NCBI GenBank assembly: GCA_905206455.1
Contig: CAJLHL010000001.1
Coordinates: 1-64,000, forward strand
Length of the DNA stretch: 64,000 nt
Reading direction: 5' to 3'
DNA from: an uncultured Eubacteriales bacterium
Lineage (GTDB): Bacteria; Bacillota; Clostridia; Peptostreptococcales; Anaerovoracaceae
The notes under the pieces were generated by a model. The model was not told the DNA's origin and made no database searches. It saw only the letters and a program-made list of their open reading frames with translations. A program made the translations under genes and the position numbers. Positions 8,582-17,006 of the stretch are shown piece after piece. Each line of letters begins with the position of its first letter. The first letter of the stretch is position 1.

Positions 8582-9081
8582 ATCGGGCTGCTGATGAGAC
8601 TGCCGATCTCTTCCGGCGACAGTTCCCGATGATTCAGCTTTACCGCGATCAGGCGATCTTTTCGGTAGACCAGTTTCAGGGAGAAGAACGGGATGCCGGT
8701 CTGCATCAGATGCAGAAAAATCCGGTCGCCGGGCCAGATCGGAAGCTCAAATATCCGGGACTTCGGAACCCATTCCAATTCTCCTTCGTCGCAGTCGATG
8801 AGACTACCGGTATAATCGGAAGAAGTGTAAAGATACATGTATTCTGTCGGATATTCGTCGGATACGAAGGTGACGATGCCGTGCCATCGCCAGGAGATCA
8901 GATCCAGTCCGGTCTCTTCTTTTACCTCCCGCAGCAGACATTCTTCCGGACTTTCCTTGTCCTCAAACTTTCCGCCTACGCCGATCCATTTATCTTTATT
9001 GAAATCATGTCCTTTTTTTGTTCTGTGAAGAAGCAGATAACTGTCCTCTTTTTCGATATAACAGAGTGTGGTATTTTTCAT
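8578..9081 (-). CDS. Nudix hydrolase (8-oxo-dGTP diphosphatase-like)
   Basis: This protein of 167 residues hydrolyses nucleoside diphosphate linkages. The Nudix box is complete: it starts GKFEDKE, continues with seven residues, and ends REVKEETGL (about residues 38-60), giving the Gx5Ex7REUxEExGU pattern with all metal-binding acids. WHGIVTFVSDE and ELEWVPK resemble MutT/MTH1-like members that clean oxidised purine nucleotides. The ATG at 9081 has AGGAGA at 9089-9094; the frame could extend to 9099 without a site. The gene is convergent with, and overlaps, the Abi gene. The exact substrate is unproven. Confidence 0.88.
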   Translation of the reverse strand: MKNTTLCYIEKEDSYLLLHRTKKGHDFNKDKWIGVGGKFEDKESPEECLLREVKEETGLDLISWRWHGIVTFVSDEYPTEYMYLYTSSDYTGSLIDCDEGELEWVPKSRIFELPIWPGDRIFLHLMQTGIPFFSLKLVYRKDRLIAVKLNHRELSPEEIGSLISSPI

Positions 9082-9287
9082 CGGTAGTTCTCCTGTCATA
9101 CAGCGCCGAATGTTCCCTGCTTTCCAAACGGGAGCGTTTCAAAATCTCAGCGTAAACCGGAGGCTTTCGCTGGATTCCGGAAACAGCGTTCCGGCGCTTT
9201 TTCTTCCGGACCGGATCTCTGTATATTTTGCGCGGCATTTTTGCCGCCTCTCTTTTCTCTTCGCGGAGGAGTGCGCAAAAATGAGAC

Positions 9288-10151
9288 TCAATCATACATA
9301 ATTTTTTTTTCGGAAGCGTTATGCTGTTTCAGAATGCGTCCTTTTTTCAGAAGTTCCCGGATCCGTTCCCGGTCGCCGGCCTCCAGAGCCTCTTTGTGCT
9401 GACTGATATGCTTCAGGAGCGCGTCGATCTCCTGAAGAAGATTTTCCTTATTCAGAAGGAACAGATCGCACCAGGTATTTTCGTCCAGACGGGCTACCCT
9501 GGTCATATCCAAAAAGCTGCCCGCGCTGAAACCTCTTTCTTTTGAGAGGGTCGGGCTTTTGATATATGAATTTGAAACCACGTGGGCCAGCTGAGAGGTA
9601 TAGGCGATACTTTCATCGTGACGCTCCGGTGTGGCTTCGATGACTGTCTTGAAGCCGATATCATAGGCCAGTTTTCTCAGAATATCCACGTGAGCGCGGT
9701 CGGAACGGCCAGTGGGAGTGATCAGATAACTGGCGTTGACAAACATATCGGCCAGCGAGAAAGAGAAACCGGAAAATTCTGTTCCGGCCATGGGATGAGA
9801 GCCGATAAAAGAAACGCCGGCCTCTGCAAGGGGCGCTTCCAGACTTTCTACGATATATTTTTTTACACCGCATACATCGGTGACGATGGCGCCCTGGGCG
9901 AAATTGTTTTTGTTCTCCAGAATAAAGTCCACGATTTTATGAGGCGGCAGAGCTACGATAGTGAGATCTGCGCGCTTCATCAGGTGAGGGCGGTCCACGG
10001 GAATGATTTCGTCCACACTTTCCATAGCGATGGCCATTTCCAGCGTCGCTTCGTCGGAATCCATACCGATCATGTGGTGTGCGGTGTATTTTTTTATCGC
10101 TTTGCAGAAGGAACCGCCGATCAGTCCCATACCCACTACTAAAATTTTCAT
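9288..10151 (-). CDS. tyrA: Prephenate dehydrogenase
   Basis: The 287-residue protein is the TyrA enzyme of tyrosine biosynthesis, which oxidatively decarboxylates prephenate (or arogenate) to 4-hydroxyphenylpyruvate (or tyrosine). An N-terminal Rossmann motif GMGLIGGS binds NAD(P). GSHPMAGTEFSGF (about 115-128) carries the catalytic His of the family, and SQLAHVVS is the second conserved His region. No ACT or chorismate mutase domain is fused. The start follows a GAGGT. It sits alone rather than in an aromatic operon. Cofactor and substrate preference cannot be read reliably. Confidence 0.93.
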   Translation of the reverse strand: MKILVVGMGLIGGSFCKAIKKYTAHHMIGMDSDEATLEMAIAMESVDEIIPVDRPHLMKRADLTIVALPPHKIVDFILENKNNFAQGAIVTDVCGVKKYIVESLEAPLAEAGVSFIGSHPMAGTEFSGFSFSLADMFVNASYLITPTGRSDRAHVDILRKLAYDIGFKTVIEATPERHDESIAYTSQLAHVVSNSYIKSPTLSKERGFSAGSFLDMTRVARLDENTWCDLFLLNKENLLQEIDALLKHISQHKEALEAGDRERIRELLKKGRILKQHNASEKKIMYD

Positions 10152-10506
10152 AGAATAACCTCGATTCTGATTTTTGCCGCCGGAAATTTACGTATCCGGA
10201 AGACTGCCGGCGGCTGATGTATGGTATCATTATAGCACAGGAAAGCTGTTTGAAAAGAAAAAAATGCTTTAAAGCGTTAAGGTGTGAAAGGACTGAGCGC
10301 AGCGGTCTGTCCGGAAAGATTTTTTATGGAAAAGAGGATTCGAAAAATGTTTTCTGCGCTCTGATGAGATACATCGCGAAGGAACAGACGAAATGCAGAG
10401 TAAATTGGTTCTATAAATAAAATAAAATTTTCTATAAATTTCACTTGCAAAATTCATGGATTGGGTTATAATAGTAAAGGTCGTACGGATTTGTACAAAA
10501 TAGCAT

Positions 10507-10592
10507 AGAGGGTTGACCGAGTGGCTAAGGAGCCCGCCTGGAACGCGGGTAAGGCGAAAGCCCCGCGGGTTCGAGTCCCGTGCCCTCTGCCA
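10507..10592 (+). tRNA. tRNA-Ser(GGA)
   Basis: The 86-base gene folds as a class II tRNA. The acceptor AGAGGGT pairs with GCCCTCT, the anticodon stem CCCGC/GCGGG encloses loop CTGGAAC with anticodon GGA, and a long variable arm follows. The T arm has GGTTCGAGTCC, and CCA is encoded after discriminator G. It reads serine UCC/UCU codons. Confidence 0.96.
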
Positions 10593-10600
10593 TAACTGTG

Positions 10601-10647
10601 AAAGCGTTGTAAACACTTCAAAATGCGGTGTTTGCAGCGCTTTTTTT
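10601..10647 (+). terminator. Terminator after tRNA-Ser
   Basis: An imperfect stem starting AAAGCG (10601) and ending CGCTTT (10638-10643), with AAACAC/GTGTTT paired inside it, runs into a stretch of T at 10641-10647. Confidence 0.75.
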
Positions 10648-10846
10648 ATTCTATTCTGCGCGGATGAAGAATCCCGAAATCGCCCGTAGCCATCTGAAGG
10701 TCCGAATACATGGTGTGCGCTCTTTTTTCAAAATATAAGCCGGTATTTTCTCGTGCGGCCTGTGTGAAGAAAGCGTGACACTCATTATTTGAGCAGAAGA
10801 AGTTTCCCGCGGTACAGCGGATGCATATAATATAGTACGTCTGCAT
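10646..10846 (-). CDS. Small Cys-rich hypothetical protein (doubtful)
   Basis: I do not recognise this frame. Read from the ATG at 10846 it gives 66 residues beginning MQTYYIICIRCTAGNFFCSN, with four Cys in its first 23 residues and a C-terminal half that looks protein-like (SDLQMATGDFGILHP). The Cys spacing could bind a metal. No good ribosome binding site precedes it, and an upstream GTG at 10918 is no better. It lies between the tRNA-Ser terminator and a phage-type holin, so it may be a remnant of a mobile element or not a gene at all. Confidence 0.3.
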   Translation of the reverse strand: MQTYYIICIRCTAGNFFCSNNECHAFFTQAARENTGLYFEKRAHTMYSDLQMATGDFGILHPRRIE

Positions 10847-10954
10847 CCCTTCAACTTTTATAAACGGAAACTTTTTCTGAAGGCAGCAGCATTTCGCTGA
10901 GATGCGGGGGCGCTGCACCCAGGGGACGGAGCGGAAACGGAAAGGAGAAAACAG

Positions 10955-11158
10955 ATGAATAAAAAATGGTGGAAGGCCGCCGGCTCAAGAGCCCTGAGGA
11001 CAACTGCGCAGACGGCGATCGCGATGATCGGTACGGCGGCGTTTATAAAGGATGTTCACTGGCTGGCCGTGGCTTCCGCATCCGTGCTTTCCGGTATATT
11101 GTCGCTGCTCAACAGTGTGGCGGGCCTGCCGGAATTAAAAGACGATGAAGCAGATTGA
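10955..11158 (+). CDS. Phage-type holin (r1t family), orphan
   Basis: The 67-residue protein has the composition of the r1t-like phage holins. It starts [20 protein letters not shown], followed by a hydrophobic segment [11 protein letters not shown], the typical [20 protein letters not shown] segment, and an acidic tail. Holins form membrane lesions that release endolysin. A clear AAAGGAG sits seven bases before the ATG. No endolysin, portal or other phage gene is nearby, so it is an orphan next to a tRNA gene, a usual integration target. It may be a domesticated lysis or transport protein rather than an active phage gene. Confidence 0.72.
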   Translation: MNKKWWKAAGSRALRTTAQTAIAMIGTAAFIKDVHWLAVASASVLSGILSLLNSVAGLPELKDDEAD

Positions 11159-11283
11159 CGGTGTTGCCGGAAAAGCGAAGTCTCTCGGCGGCAGCATAAT
11201 TTTCAGGCAGCTGCCAGGGCTTTGCCGATTTCTCATCTTCTGAGAAGAAGGCGGCGCAGCCGGGGCAGATGTCTGTTATCTTT

Positions 11284-11769
11284 TTATTTCGGCGCGTTTT
11301 GTTTCATGATGTTGCTGGATGCGGTGACAGCGGGCTTTCCTTTCGCGTTATACAGCTCGGCGGTAGCGTGAATCATTCTTTTACTGTTGGTGACTGCCCG
11401 GGCGCGGATGGTTACCGTTTCATCGCTCAGAAGGACCGGACGGAGATAATTTGAAGTGGAATCGATGGTGCCCACTGGCTGGCAGCCGTTTGTGACAAAG
11501 CTCATAGTGCCGAAAATGCAGTCGATCATATAAGTGAGAATCCCGCCCTGCACATTGTCAAAGCCATTGACCTGCCACGGACGGATCGGGATTTTTACTG
11601 TCAGCTCTCCTTCGTCGGTATATTCTACAAATTCCGTTTCTAAGACTTCGATATCTCCCCGAGGCATAGCGCCTTCTTCAGCTCTGGCCGCAAGCAGAGC
11701 CTTCAGCTGAGCTCTTCTTCCCTCTGCTGTCGTAAGATCCAGCGTCGGATCACTCTGAATAAAAGCCAT
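11284..11769 (-). CDS. PaaI-family hotdog thioesterase
   Basis: The 161-residue protein has the single hotdog fold of PaaI-type acyl-CoA thioesterases. VNGFDNVQGGILTYMIDCIFGTM (near residues 70-90) matches the conserved HGG-like helix region, although the usual His is replaced (VQGG). GTIDSTSNYLRPV and VTIRARAVTNSKRMIHATAELYNAKGK follow the family strand pattern. It should hydrolyse a short or aromatic acyl-CoA. The ATG at 11769 has AAAGGAG upstream, which excludes the extra 16 codons of the longer frame. No operon partner helps to name the substrate. Confidence 0.75.
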   Translation of the reverse strand: MAFIQSDPTLDLTTAEGRRAQLKALLAARAEEGAMPRGDIEVLETEFVEYTDEGELTVKIPIRPWQVNGFDNVQGGILTYMIDCIFGTMSFVTNGCQPVGTIDSTSNYLRPVLLSDETVTIRARAVTNSKRMIHATAELYNAKGKPAVTASSNIMKQNAPK

Positions 11770-12065
11770 ATAATTACTCCTTTCACAATCTTGAATTTTC
11801 CATAATACATAGAACAAAAGATGTTTTTATACAGAGGAAGAGAAAGTATTTTTTCCCGCATTCCTATGTACATTTATAGCTGTTATCAGCATACCATATA
11901 TCATGTATGTCATGTTTTTTTTGTGGTCGATTTAAAAAATTTTTCCGGAAATCTTTTCGGTGAAATGCTTTCCGCTTTTTTCGCTTGTATCCGGAGGGCG
12001 TGCATGTTATACTTCTTCTAAAACAATTATTGTAAAGGAATTACAAAAGGAGGATTTTCGTTAAT

Positions 12066-13427
12066 ATGGAAGCAGACCCCGATGGGAACACAGTAATCTT
12101 TCAGCTATTGCTTTTGTTGTTATTTACTCTGATGAATGCGTTTTTTGCCGGTGCGGAAATGGCGGTAGTCTCGGTCAATCGGAACCGTATCCGTTCGCTG
12201 GCAGAGGACGGGAACAAAAAAGCCCGGGTGATACAGGGGCTCTTTGAAGACTCCACCCGGTTTCTCTCCGCGATTCAGGTGGCGATCACTTTTGCGGGTT
12301 TCTATTCCAGTGCGTCGGCGGCTTCGGGCATCGCGCCGGTTCTCGCCGGCTGGATGAAAGAACTGCAGATTCCCTACAGTTCGGCAATCGCACACAACGG
12401 CGTGACGCTGCTGCTGATGTTTTTTAACCTGGTCTTCGGAGAACTGGTACCGAAGCGAATCGCGCTTCAGAAGTCGGAAGCTTTCTGCATGCTGACTGTC
12501 ATGCCGGTTCATTATATCTCGATCATACTCTCACCGTTTATCAAGCTTCTGTCGGTATCCACAAAAGGTGTGCTGCGGCTTCTGCGGATGAAAACGGAAG
12601 ATGAAGAAGATGCGGTGACAGAGGAAGAAATTCTGTCGATGATGAAGATGGGTTATGAACGGGGAACTTTTGATGACAGCGAGCGCAGGATGGTGCATTC
12701 TATTTTCGCCTTTGACGACAGAAGCGGCACGGAAATTATGGTTCCGCGTCAAAGGGTGACAGTTCTCGATATCGAAGAGCCCCTCGAAGAGATTATCGAG
12801 GAGGTTTTGGAGAGCAGATATTCCAGAATTCCGGTCTATGAAGAGGAAATCGATAATATCATCGGTATCCTGCACGTGAAGGATGTATTGCTGCGCATGG
12901 TAAAGGACGACGCGCCTTTCACGAAAGAGGAACTGCGCGGTATGCTTCAGCGGGCGTATTTTGTGCCGGAGAAGAAGGACGCCGATGAGCTTCTGCGCGA
13001 TATGCAGAAAAACAGAGTGCGCATGGCTCTTCTCGTCGATGAGTACGGCGGTTTCTCCGGAATCGTTACGCTGAAAGATCTGGTGGAAGAGATCGTGGGC
13101 GATCTCCATGAGGATTCGGAACCTGCAGAGCCTGAGATCCTTCAGGTGAGCGAAAGTGAGTTTCTGCTGGACGGAAGTCTGTCCATCGGAGATCTTAACG
13201 ATGAATTCGGTCTGAAGCTGGAATCGGAGGACTATGATACGATTTCCGGCTATCTGCTGGAGCAGCTGGGGTACATTCCGGATGAGAAACACAACGGATC
13301 GGTAGAGGCTTTCGGCTGGCAGTTCAGCGCAGCCAGGACAGAAGGAAACCGGATCTGCAGCGTATGTATGAAGCGGTCGGCTTCCGAAACAGAAAACAGA
13401 GCGGAGTCTGTTCCGGCGGAAAAATAA
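12066..13427 (+). CDS. CNNM/CorC-HlyC family transporter-associated protein (hemolysin family)
   Basis: This 453-residue membrane protein combines three parts. There is an N-terminal DUF21/CNNM domain of about four membrane segments (residues 10-190, with NAFFAGAEMAVVSVNRNR), a tandem CBS pair (about 205-330, with DRSGTEIMVPR and DEYGGFSGIVTLKDLVEEIVGD), and a C-terminal CorC_HlyC domain (about 345-430, with GSLSIGDLNDEFGL). Members are implicated in magnesium or cobalt efflux and gated by nucleotides at the CBS pair. The name hemolysin is historical. AAAAGGAGG lies 12 bases before the ATG, a somewhat long spacing. It is monocistronic. Confidence 0.9.
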   Translation: MEADPDGNTVIFQLLLLLLFTLMNAFFAGAEMAVVSVNRNRIRSLAEDGNKKARVIQGLFEDSTRFLSAIQVAITFAGFYSSASAASGIAPVLAGWMKELQIPYSSAIAHNGVTLLLMFFNLVFGELVPKRIALQKSEAFCMLTVMPVHYISIILSPFIKLLSVSTKGVLRLLRMKTEDEEDAVTEEEILSMMKMGYERGTFDDSERRMVHSIFAFDDRSGTEIMVPRQRVTVLDIEEPLEEIIEEVLESRYSRIPVYEEEIDNIIGILHVKDVLLRMVKDDAPFTKEELRGMLQRAYFVPEKKDADELLRDMQKNRVRMALLVDEYGGFSGIVTLKDLVEEIVGDLHEDSEPAEPEILQVSESEFLLDGSLSIGDLNDEFGLKLESEDYDTISGYLLEQLGYIPDEKHNGSVEAFGWQFSAARTEGNRICSVCMKRSASETENRAESVPAEK

Positions 13428-13560
13428 TTCAGGTCGGGCAACATCTTTTTATAAATGAGCAGAGTTCGGAAGGATTCGTCAGATCGGAGTGTGAGTCTTG
13501 GATAGCGCCGCGGCAGCTGCTTAGGCTGCTGTATTCCAGTGGGAAATAGAGAATTTCTTT

Positions 13561-13609
13561 AACGCCCGAGCGGCATTTGCCGCCAAGAGGCAGAGGGGAT
13601 GCCGGCGTT
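13561..13609 (+). other. Long imperfect hairpin, possible structured RNA
   Basis: In the 467-base gap after the CorC gene, nested pairing AACGCC/GGCGTT (13561-13566 with 13604-13609) and GGCAT/ATGCC (13573-13577 with 13599-13603) encloses a further TGCC/GGCA stem. A GCAGC/GCTGC hairpin lies just upstream, near 13513-13530. I could not match this to a riboswitch family. It may be the 3' end of the corC transcript or a small RNA. Confidence 0.35.
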
Positions 13610-13660
13610 ATACAACAGCGGATTTTCATTTTGTGATTTGAAGATAGACGTAAAGTTATC

Positions 13661-13689
13661 AAAACCGCCGGATGATTTCCGGCGGTTTT
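13661..13689 (+). terminator. Rho-independent terminator
   Basis: A perfect 12-bp stem AAAACCGCCGGA/TCCGGCGGTTTT (13661-13672 with 13678-13689) with a five-base loop. The A-rich and T-rich arms allow function in both directions. Confidence 0.8.
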
Positions 13690-13894
13690 ATCGCTTTAAA
13701 GAAATACCAGCTGCATCAGAAAAGGTAAGATTGCATATAACACAGCCGATATTTGATATTTTAATAACAATGTGTTATGATTTGTACATCAAGTTGTTTA
13801 TACTGGCGGGACTGTTGTTTTAGCCTCTGTTTTTGTCCGTCTGGTATCCGCGCCGGAAAAATTAGTTGGAATAGAAATGAGAAGAAGATAAGCT

Positions 13895-14485
13895 ATGAGA
13901 AAATCAAAAGAAGACACGCAGCTTACAAGGGAAAAAATTATCGAGTCCGCATTTGAAAGTTTTTTTGAATTGGGTTATGCGGAAACATCGCTGTCTCTGA
14001 TCGCTGAAAACGCAGGGATGACGAGAGGCGCTATTTACTGGCATTTTAAGGATAAGAACGAACTCTACCGGGAAGTGGTCAAAATCGCGGCGGAAAAGGC
14101 AGATGTCGTAAAATTTGCCTATAGCCTGTCGGAGGATTTATCCTATAAGGAGCGCATGCTCAGTCTGTTCCTGTTTTCTCAGAATAATCGATATGTGGAT
14201 TTTATCTACAAGACGATCAACCAGATTTCGGTCTATAAAGAATTTGAAGATCTGTTTGAGATGATCAAATTAAACAAAATTAACCTTTTCAGGTATTTTG
14301 TGGAAGAGACGAGAATGCATATCCGTTCGGAGCATATTCGAAACGTCATGCTGCCGGAATATTATGCTTCCGATTTATATCTGATTTTTGAAGGTCTGTT
14401 TCTGACCAAAAATGTTCCCATCGGCCTGATCTGCGACAGAGAACATATAAGACAATATATCGATCTCGTTTTAAAAGATCTGTGA
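13895..14485 (+). CDS. TetR/AcrR family transcriptional regulator
   Basis: The 196-residue protein begins with a TetR helix-turn-helix (about residues 10-56). REKIIESAFESFFELGYAET is helix 1, SLSLIAENAGMTRGAIYWHF is the turn and recognition helix, and KDKNELYREVV leads into the ligand domain. WHFKDKNELY is typical of AcrR/QacR-like repressors of efflux pumps. No efflux gene is adjacent; the next gene is the Mn catalase after a terminator, so its target is unknown and it may act on itself. It reads independently with its own terminator. Confidence 0.92.
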   Translation: MRKSKEDTQLTREKIIESAFESFFELGYAETSLSLIAENAGMTRGAIYWHFKDKNELYREVVKIAAEKADVVKFAYSLSEDLSYKERMLSLFLFSQNNRYVDFIYKTINQISVYKEFEDLFEMIKLNKINLFRYFVEETRMHIRSEHIRNVMLPEYYASDLYLIFEGLFLTKNVPIGLICDREHIRQYIDLVLKDL

Positions 14486-14494
14486 TTGCGGCGG

Positions 14495-14540
14495 TCCTTC
14501 CCGATGATTTCGGGAAGGATATTTTTTTTCCTGCAGGAAA
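14495..14540 (+). terminator. Terminator of the TetR gene, followed by a 14-bp palindrome
   Basis: TCCTTCCCG (14495-14503) pairs with CGGGAAGGA (14511-14519) and eight T follow at 14522-14529. The T-run overlaps a perfect 14-bp palindrome TTTCCTGCAGGAAA (14527-14540) just upstream of the catalase gene, which could be a dimer operator. Confidence 0.8.
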
Positions 14541-14572
14541 TAATGAAAATGTAAGAAAGGAGAAATGCCATT

Positions 14573-15241
14573 ATGTTTAAACATGAAAAACAATTATTTC
14601 ACCCGGTAGCGGTGGAACGTCCGAATCCTCAGTACGCCGTGCTCATGCAGGAACAGCTGGGGGGAGGAAACGGAGAACTGAAAGCGGCGATGCAGTATAT
14701 GTCGCAGAGTTTCCGCATCAAAGATCCGGAGATCAAGGATTTATTTCTCGATATCGCAGCAGAGGAATTAGGCCATATGGAAATGGTGGCGCAGACGATC
14801 AATCTGCTCAACGGTCACGATGTGGATGCATCCGCCGTAGGAGCGGGAGAAATTCAGTCTCATGTCATTCTCGGCCTGAATCCGGGCCTGATCAATTCGT
14901 CCGGCTATTCCTGGACTGGGGATTATGTGACGGTAACCGGCGATCTGTGTGCAGACCTTCTGTCCAATATCGCTTCAGAGCAGAGGGCGAAGGTGGTGTA
15001 CGAATATCTCTACCGCCAAATTGAGGACAAAAAAGTCAGAGAGACGATCGACTTCCTTCTCAACAGGGAAGAAGCGCATAACGCTATGTTTCGCGAAGCC
15101 TTTAACAAGGTTCAGGACACCGGTTCCAACCGTGACTTCGGTACGACTCAGGCGGCGAAAATGTATTTCAGTATGTCCAGCCCGTCGCCTGCGGATTCCG
15201 TATTTCCTCAGACTCGCGTGACTCCGCCGTCATTTCAGTAA
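14573..15241 (+). CDS. Manganese catalase family protein (CotJC-like)
   Basis: This 222-residue protein is a four-helix-bundle Mn catalase, similar to CotJC of the spore coat and to haem-free catalases that disproportionate hydrogen peroxide. The ligand-rich helices are visible: LGGGNGELKAAMQYMSQSF, DIAAEELGHMEMVAQTINLL, NIASEQRAKVVYEYLYRQ and LLNREEAHNAMFREAF. Together they supply the Glu and His ligands of the di-manganese site. A Pro/Ser-rich tail follows. AAAGGAG precedes the start at proper spacing. It has no cotJA/cotJB neighbours, so whether it is a spore-coat or cytosolic protein is open. Confidence 0.9.
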   Translation: MFKHEKQLFHPVAVERPNPQYAVLMQEQLGGGNGELKAAMQYMSQSFRIKDPEIKDLFLDIAAEELGHMEMVAQTINLLNGHDVDASAVGAGEIQSHVILGLNPGLINSSGYSWTGDYVTVTGDLCADLLSNIASEQRAKVVYEYLYRQIEDKKVRETIDFLLNREEAHNAMFREAFNKVQDTGSNRDFGTTQAAKMYFSMSSPSPADSVFPQTRVTPPSFQ

Positions 15242-15367
15242 AGTGCGGCGTTCGGAGTCTGTCTGATCGGATCGTCTGCGTAGAAAGGACCGGATGTGAT
15301 TTTATTGCAGATGAAGCTGTCCGGCGTTCCGGCGGAGGAATTGAAAAAAACTGACCTGATTAAAAAG

Positions 15368-15406
15368 TCCCGGTACAGACTGTTTTGTTCTGCACCGGGA
15401 TTTTTT
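15368..15406. terminator. Bidirectional terminator between Mn catalase and citrate synthase
   Basis: TCCCGGTACAGA (15368-15379) pairs with TCTGCACCGGGA (15389-15400), with one A-C mismatch near the middle. Six T follow on the plus strand and an A-rich flank serves the minus strand. Confidence 0.85.
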
Positions 15407-15414
15407 CGTCTTTT

Positions 15415-16827
15415 TTATCTGTCTTTTAATGAAACATACAACTGCGGTGTCTTGACGCACTGATAAGCGGGACGCATGATACGGCCGCTGCACGCCAGCT
15501 CTTCAATACGATGGGCGCACCAGCCGGAAATCCGCGCACAGGCGAAGATCGGAGTGGCCAGATCAAGCGGAATATTCAACGCGTTGTAGACGAAACCGGA
15601 GTAGAGATCCACGTTGGCCGGCAGAATAATATCCAGGCCGGTGGCTTCGGAGAATATTTGGGATCCTTTGGTCTCGATAAAATCATAGAGCATAAATTCA
15701 TCCATGAGTCCGTTTTTTTCTGCCAGCGTGCGAGCCATCTTTTTCAGCAGCTGGGCTCTCGGATCGCTGACGGTATAGACAGCGTGTCCCAGTCCGTAGA
15801 TCAGACCGGTGCCGTCGTTGGCCTCCCCGCGGATCACCTTGTAGAGATACTTTTCCACTTCGTTCAGATCAGTGATGTCAGATACGTTTTCTTTCAGATC
15901 TCTCATCATATGGATGACCGCGAGATTCGCCCCGCCGTGTTTCGGACCTTTCAGAGAACCTATGGCGGCTGAGATGGCGGAATACGTATCAGTACCGGTC
16001 GAGGATACCAGATGAGTGGTGAAGGTGGAATTGTTGCCGCCTCCGTGCTCTGCGTGGAGAATCAGGGCGATATCCAGCAGGCGCGCTTCCAGATCGGTAT
16101 ACTCGCCCATCGGACGGATGAGACGGAGAATGTTTTCCGCGGTGGACAGTTCCGGAAGAGGATAATGCAGATGCAGGCTTTGATTTTGAAAATGAGAGCG
16201 CTTTGCCTGATAAGAGTAAGCCGCGATGGTAGACAGACAGGAAATCAGATGAATCGACTGCCGCAGCACGTTGTTCAGGGAGGTATCCTCTGCTTTTTCA
16301 TCGAAACTATACATGGAGAGGATGCTCCGCGCCATCTGGTTCATGATGCTCGGAGAGGGATTGGCCATGATCATATCTCTCGTAAAAGTGGGAGGCAATT
16401 CTCTCAGCCGGCCCAGAAGTGTCGCGTAGTCTTTTAGCTGCTCCTCCTCCGGAAGTTCGCCGAACAGCAGAAGATAACTGGTCTCCTCATAACCGAAGCG
16501 CTTCTCCCGGATAGAGGCGTTTACCAGGTCTTCCACATCGATTCCCCGGTAGAATAATTTGCCGGGTACCGCGATTTTTTTTCTGTTTTCGTCGATATCG
16601 TAGCCTCTGACATCGGCGATATGGGTAAGTCCTACGCGGACTCCGGTTCCGTTCTTATTGCGGAGTCCCATTTTTACATCGTATTTATCGTAAAATGACT
16701 TGTCGATATCATTATTTTTGTGAAGAAGAGGTGCGACGCGGGTGATAAAATCCCGCTCGAGAACCCGTGTATCGTCCGGCAGACATGCCGTTATATCGCG
16801 GCCTCCTGGAAATTCTGTGCTTAACAA
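15415..16827 (-). CDS. gltA: Citrate synthase
   Basis: The 470-residue enzyme condenses oxaloacetate with acetyl-CoA to citrate, the first step towards 2-oxoglutarate and glutamate. LILHAEHGGGNNSTF (about residue 260) carries the first active-site His, GLGHAVYTVSDPRAQ (about 345) the second, and FACARISGWCAHR near the end is typical. The N-terminal extension of about 40 residues matches clostridial and other long forms. The start is TTG at 16827, seven bases after AGGAGG. No aconitase or isocitrate dehydrogenase is beside it. The alternative 2-methylcitrate synthase cannot be excluded, though propionate genes are absent here. Confidence 0.93.
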   Translation of the reverse strand: MLSTEFPGGRDITACLPDDTRVLERDFITRVAPLLHKNNDIDKSFYDKYDVKMGLRNKNGTGVRVGLTHIADVRGYDIDENRKKIAVPGKLFYRGIDVEDLVNASIREKRFGYEETSYLLLFGELPEEEQLKDYATLLGRLRELPPTFTRDMIMANPSPSIMNQMARSILSMYSFDEKAEDTSLNNVLRQSIHLISCLSTIAAYSYQAKRSHFQNQSLHLHYPLPELSTAENILRLIRPMGEYTDLEARLLDIALILHAEHGGGNNSTFTTHLVSSTGTDTYSAISAAIGSLKGPKHGGANLAVIHMMRDLKENVSDITDLNEVEKYLYKVIRGEANDGTGLIYGLGHAVYTVSDPRAQLLKKMARTLAEKNGLMDEFMLYDFIETKGSQIFSEATGLDIILPANVDLYSGFVYNALNIPLDLATPIFACARISGWCAHRIEELACSGRIMRPAYQCVKTPQLYVSLKDR

Positions 16828-16942
16828 TACTTCTCCTCCTTTCGCGTGTCTGGAATACTAAAATGTATAAATGTATGAATTTTATTATATCGTATACAAT
16901 TGAACTGCGCAATAGAATCTGCTGTTCCCTGCGCTTTTCCGG

Positions 16943-16970
16943 AAAAAAGAGCAGGCGGAAGCCTGCTCTG
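16943..16970 (-). terminator. Terminator of the DUF4234 gene
   Basis: AGAGCAGGC and GCCTGCTCT (16949-16957 with 16961-16969) pair around a short loop. Read on the minus strand, the stem ends in six T. Confidence 0.85.
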
Positions 16971-17006
16971 ATGCCGCAGAATACAAGATCCGCGGATGAT
17001 ATTCGA

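Noticed and set aside
10593..11283. An att-site duplication of the tRNA-Ser 3' end
   Set aside because: No second copy of the tRNA end was seen in the region around the holin.
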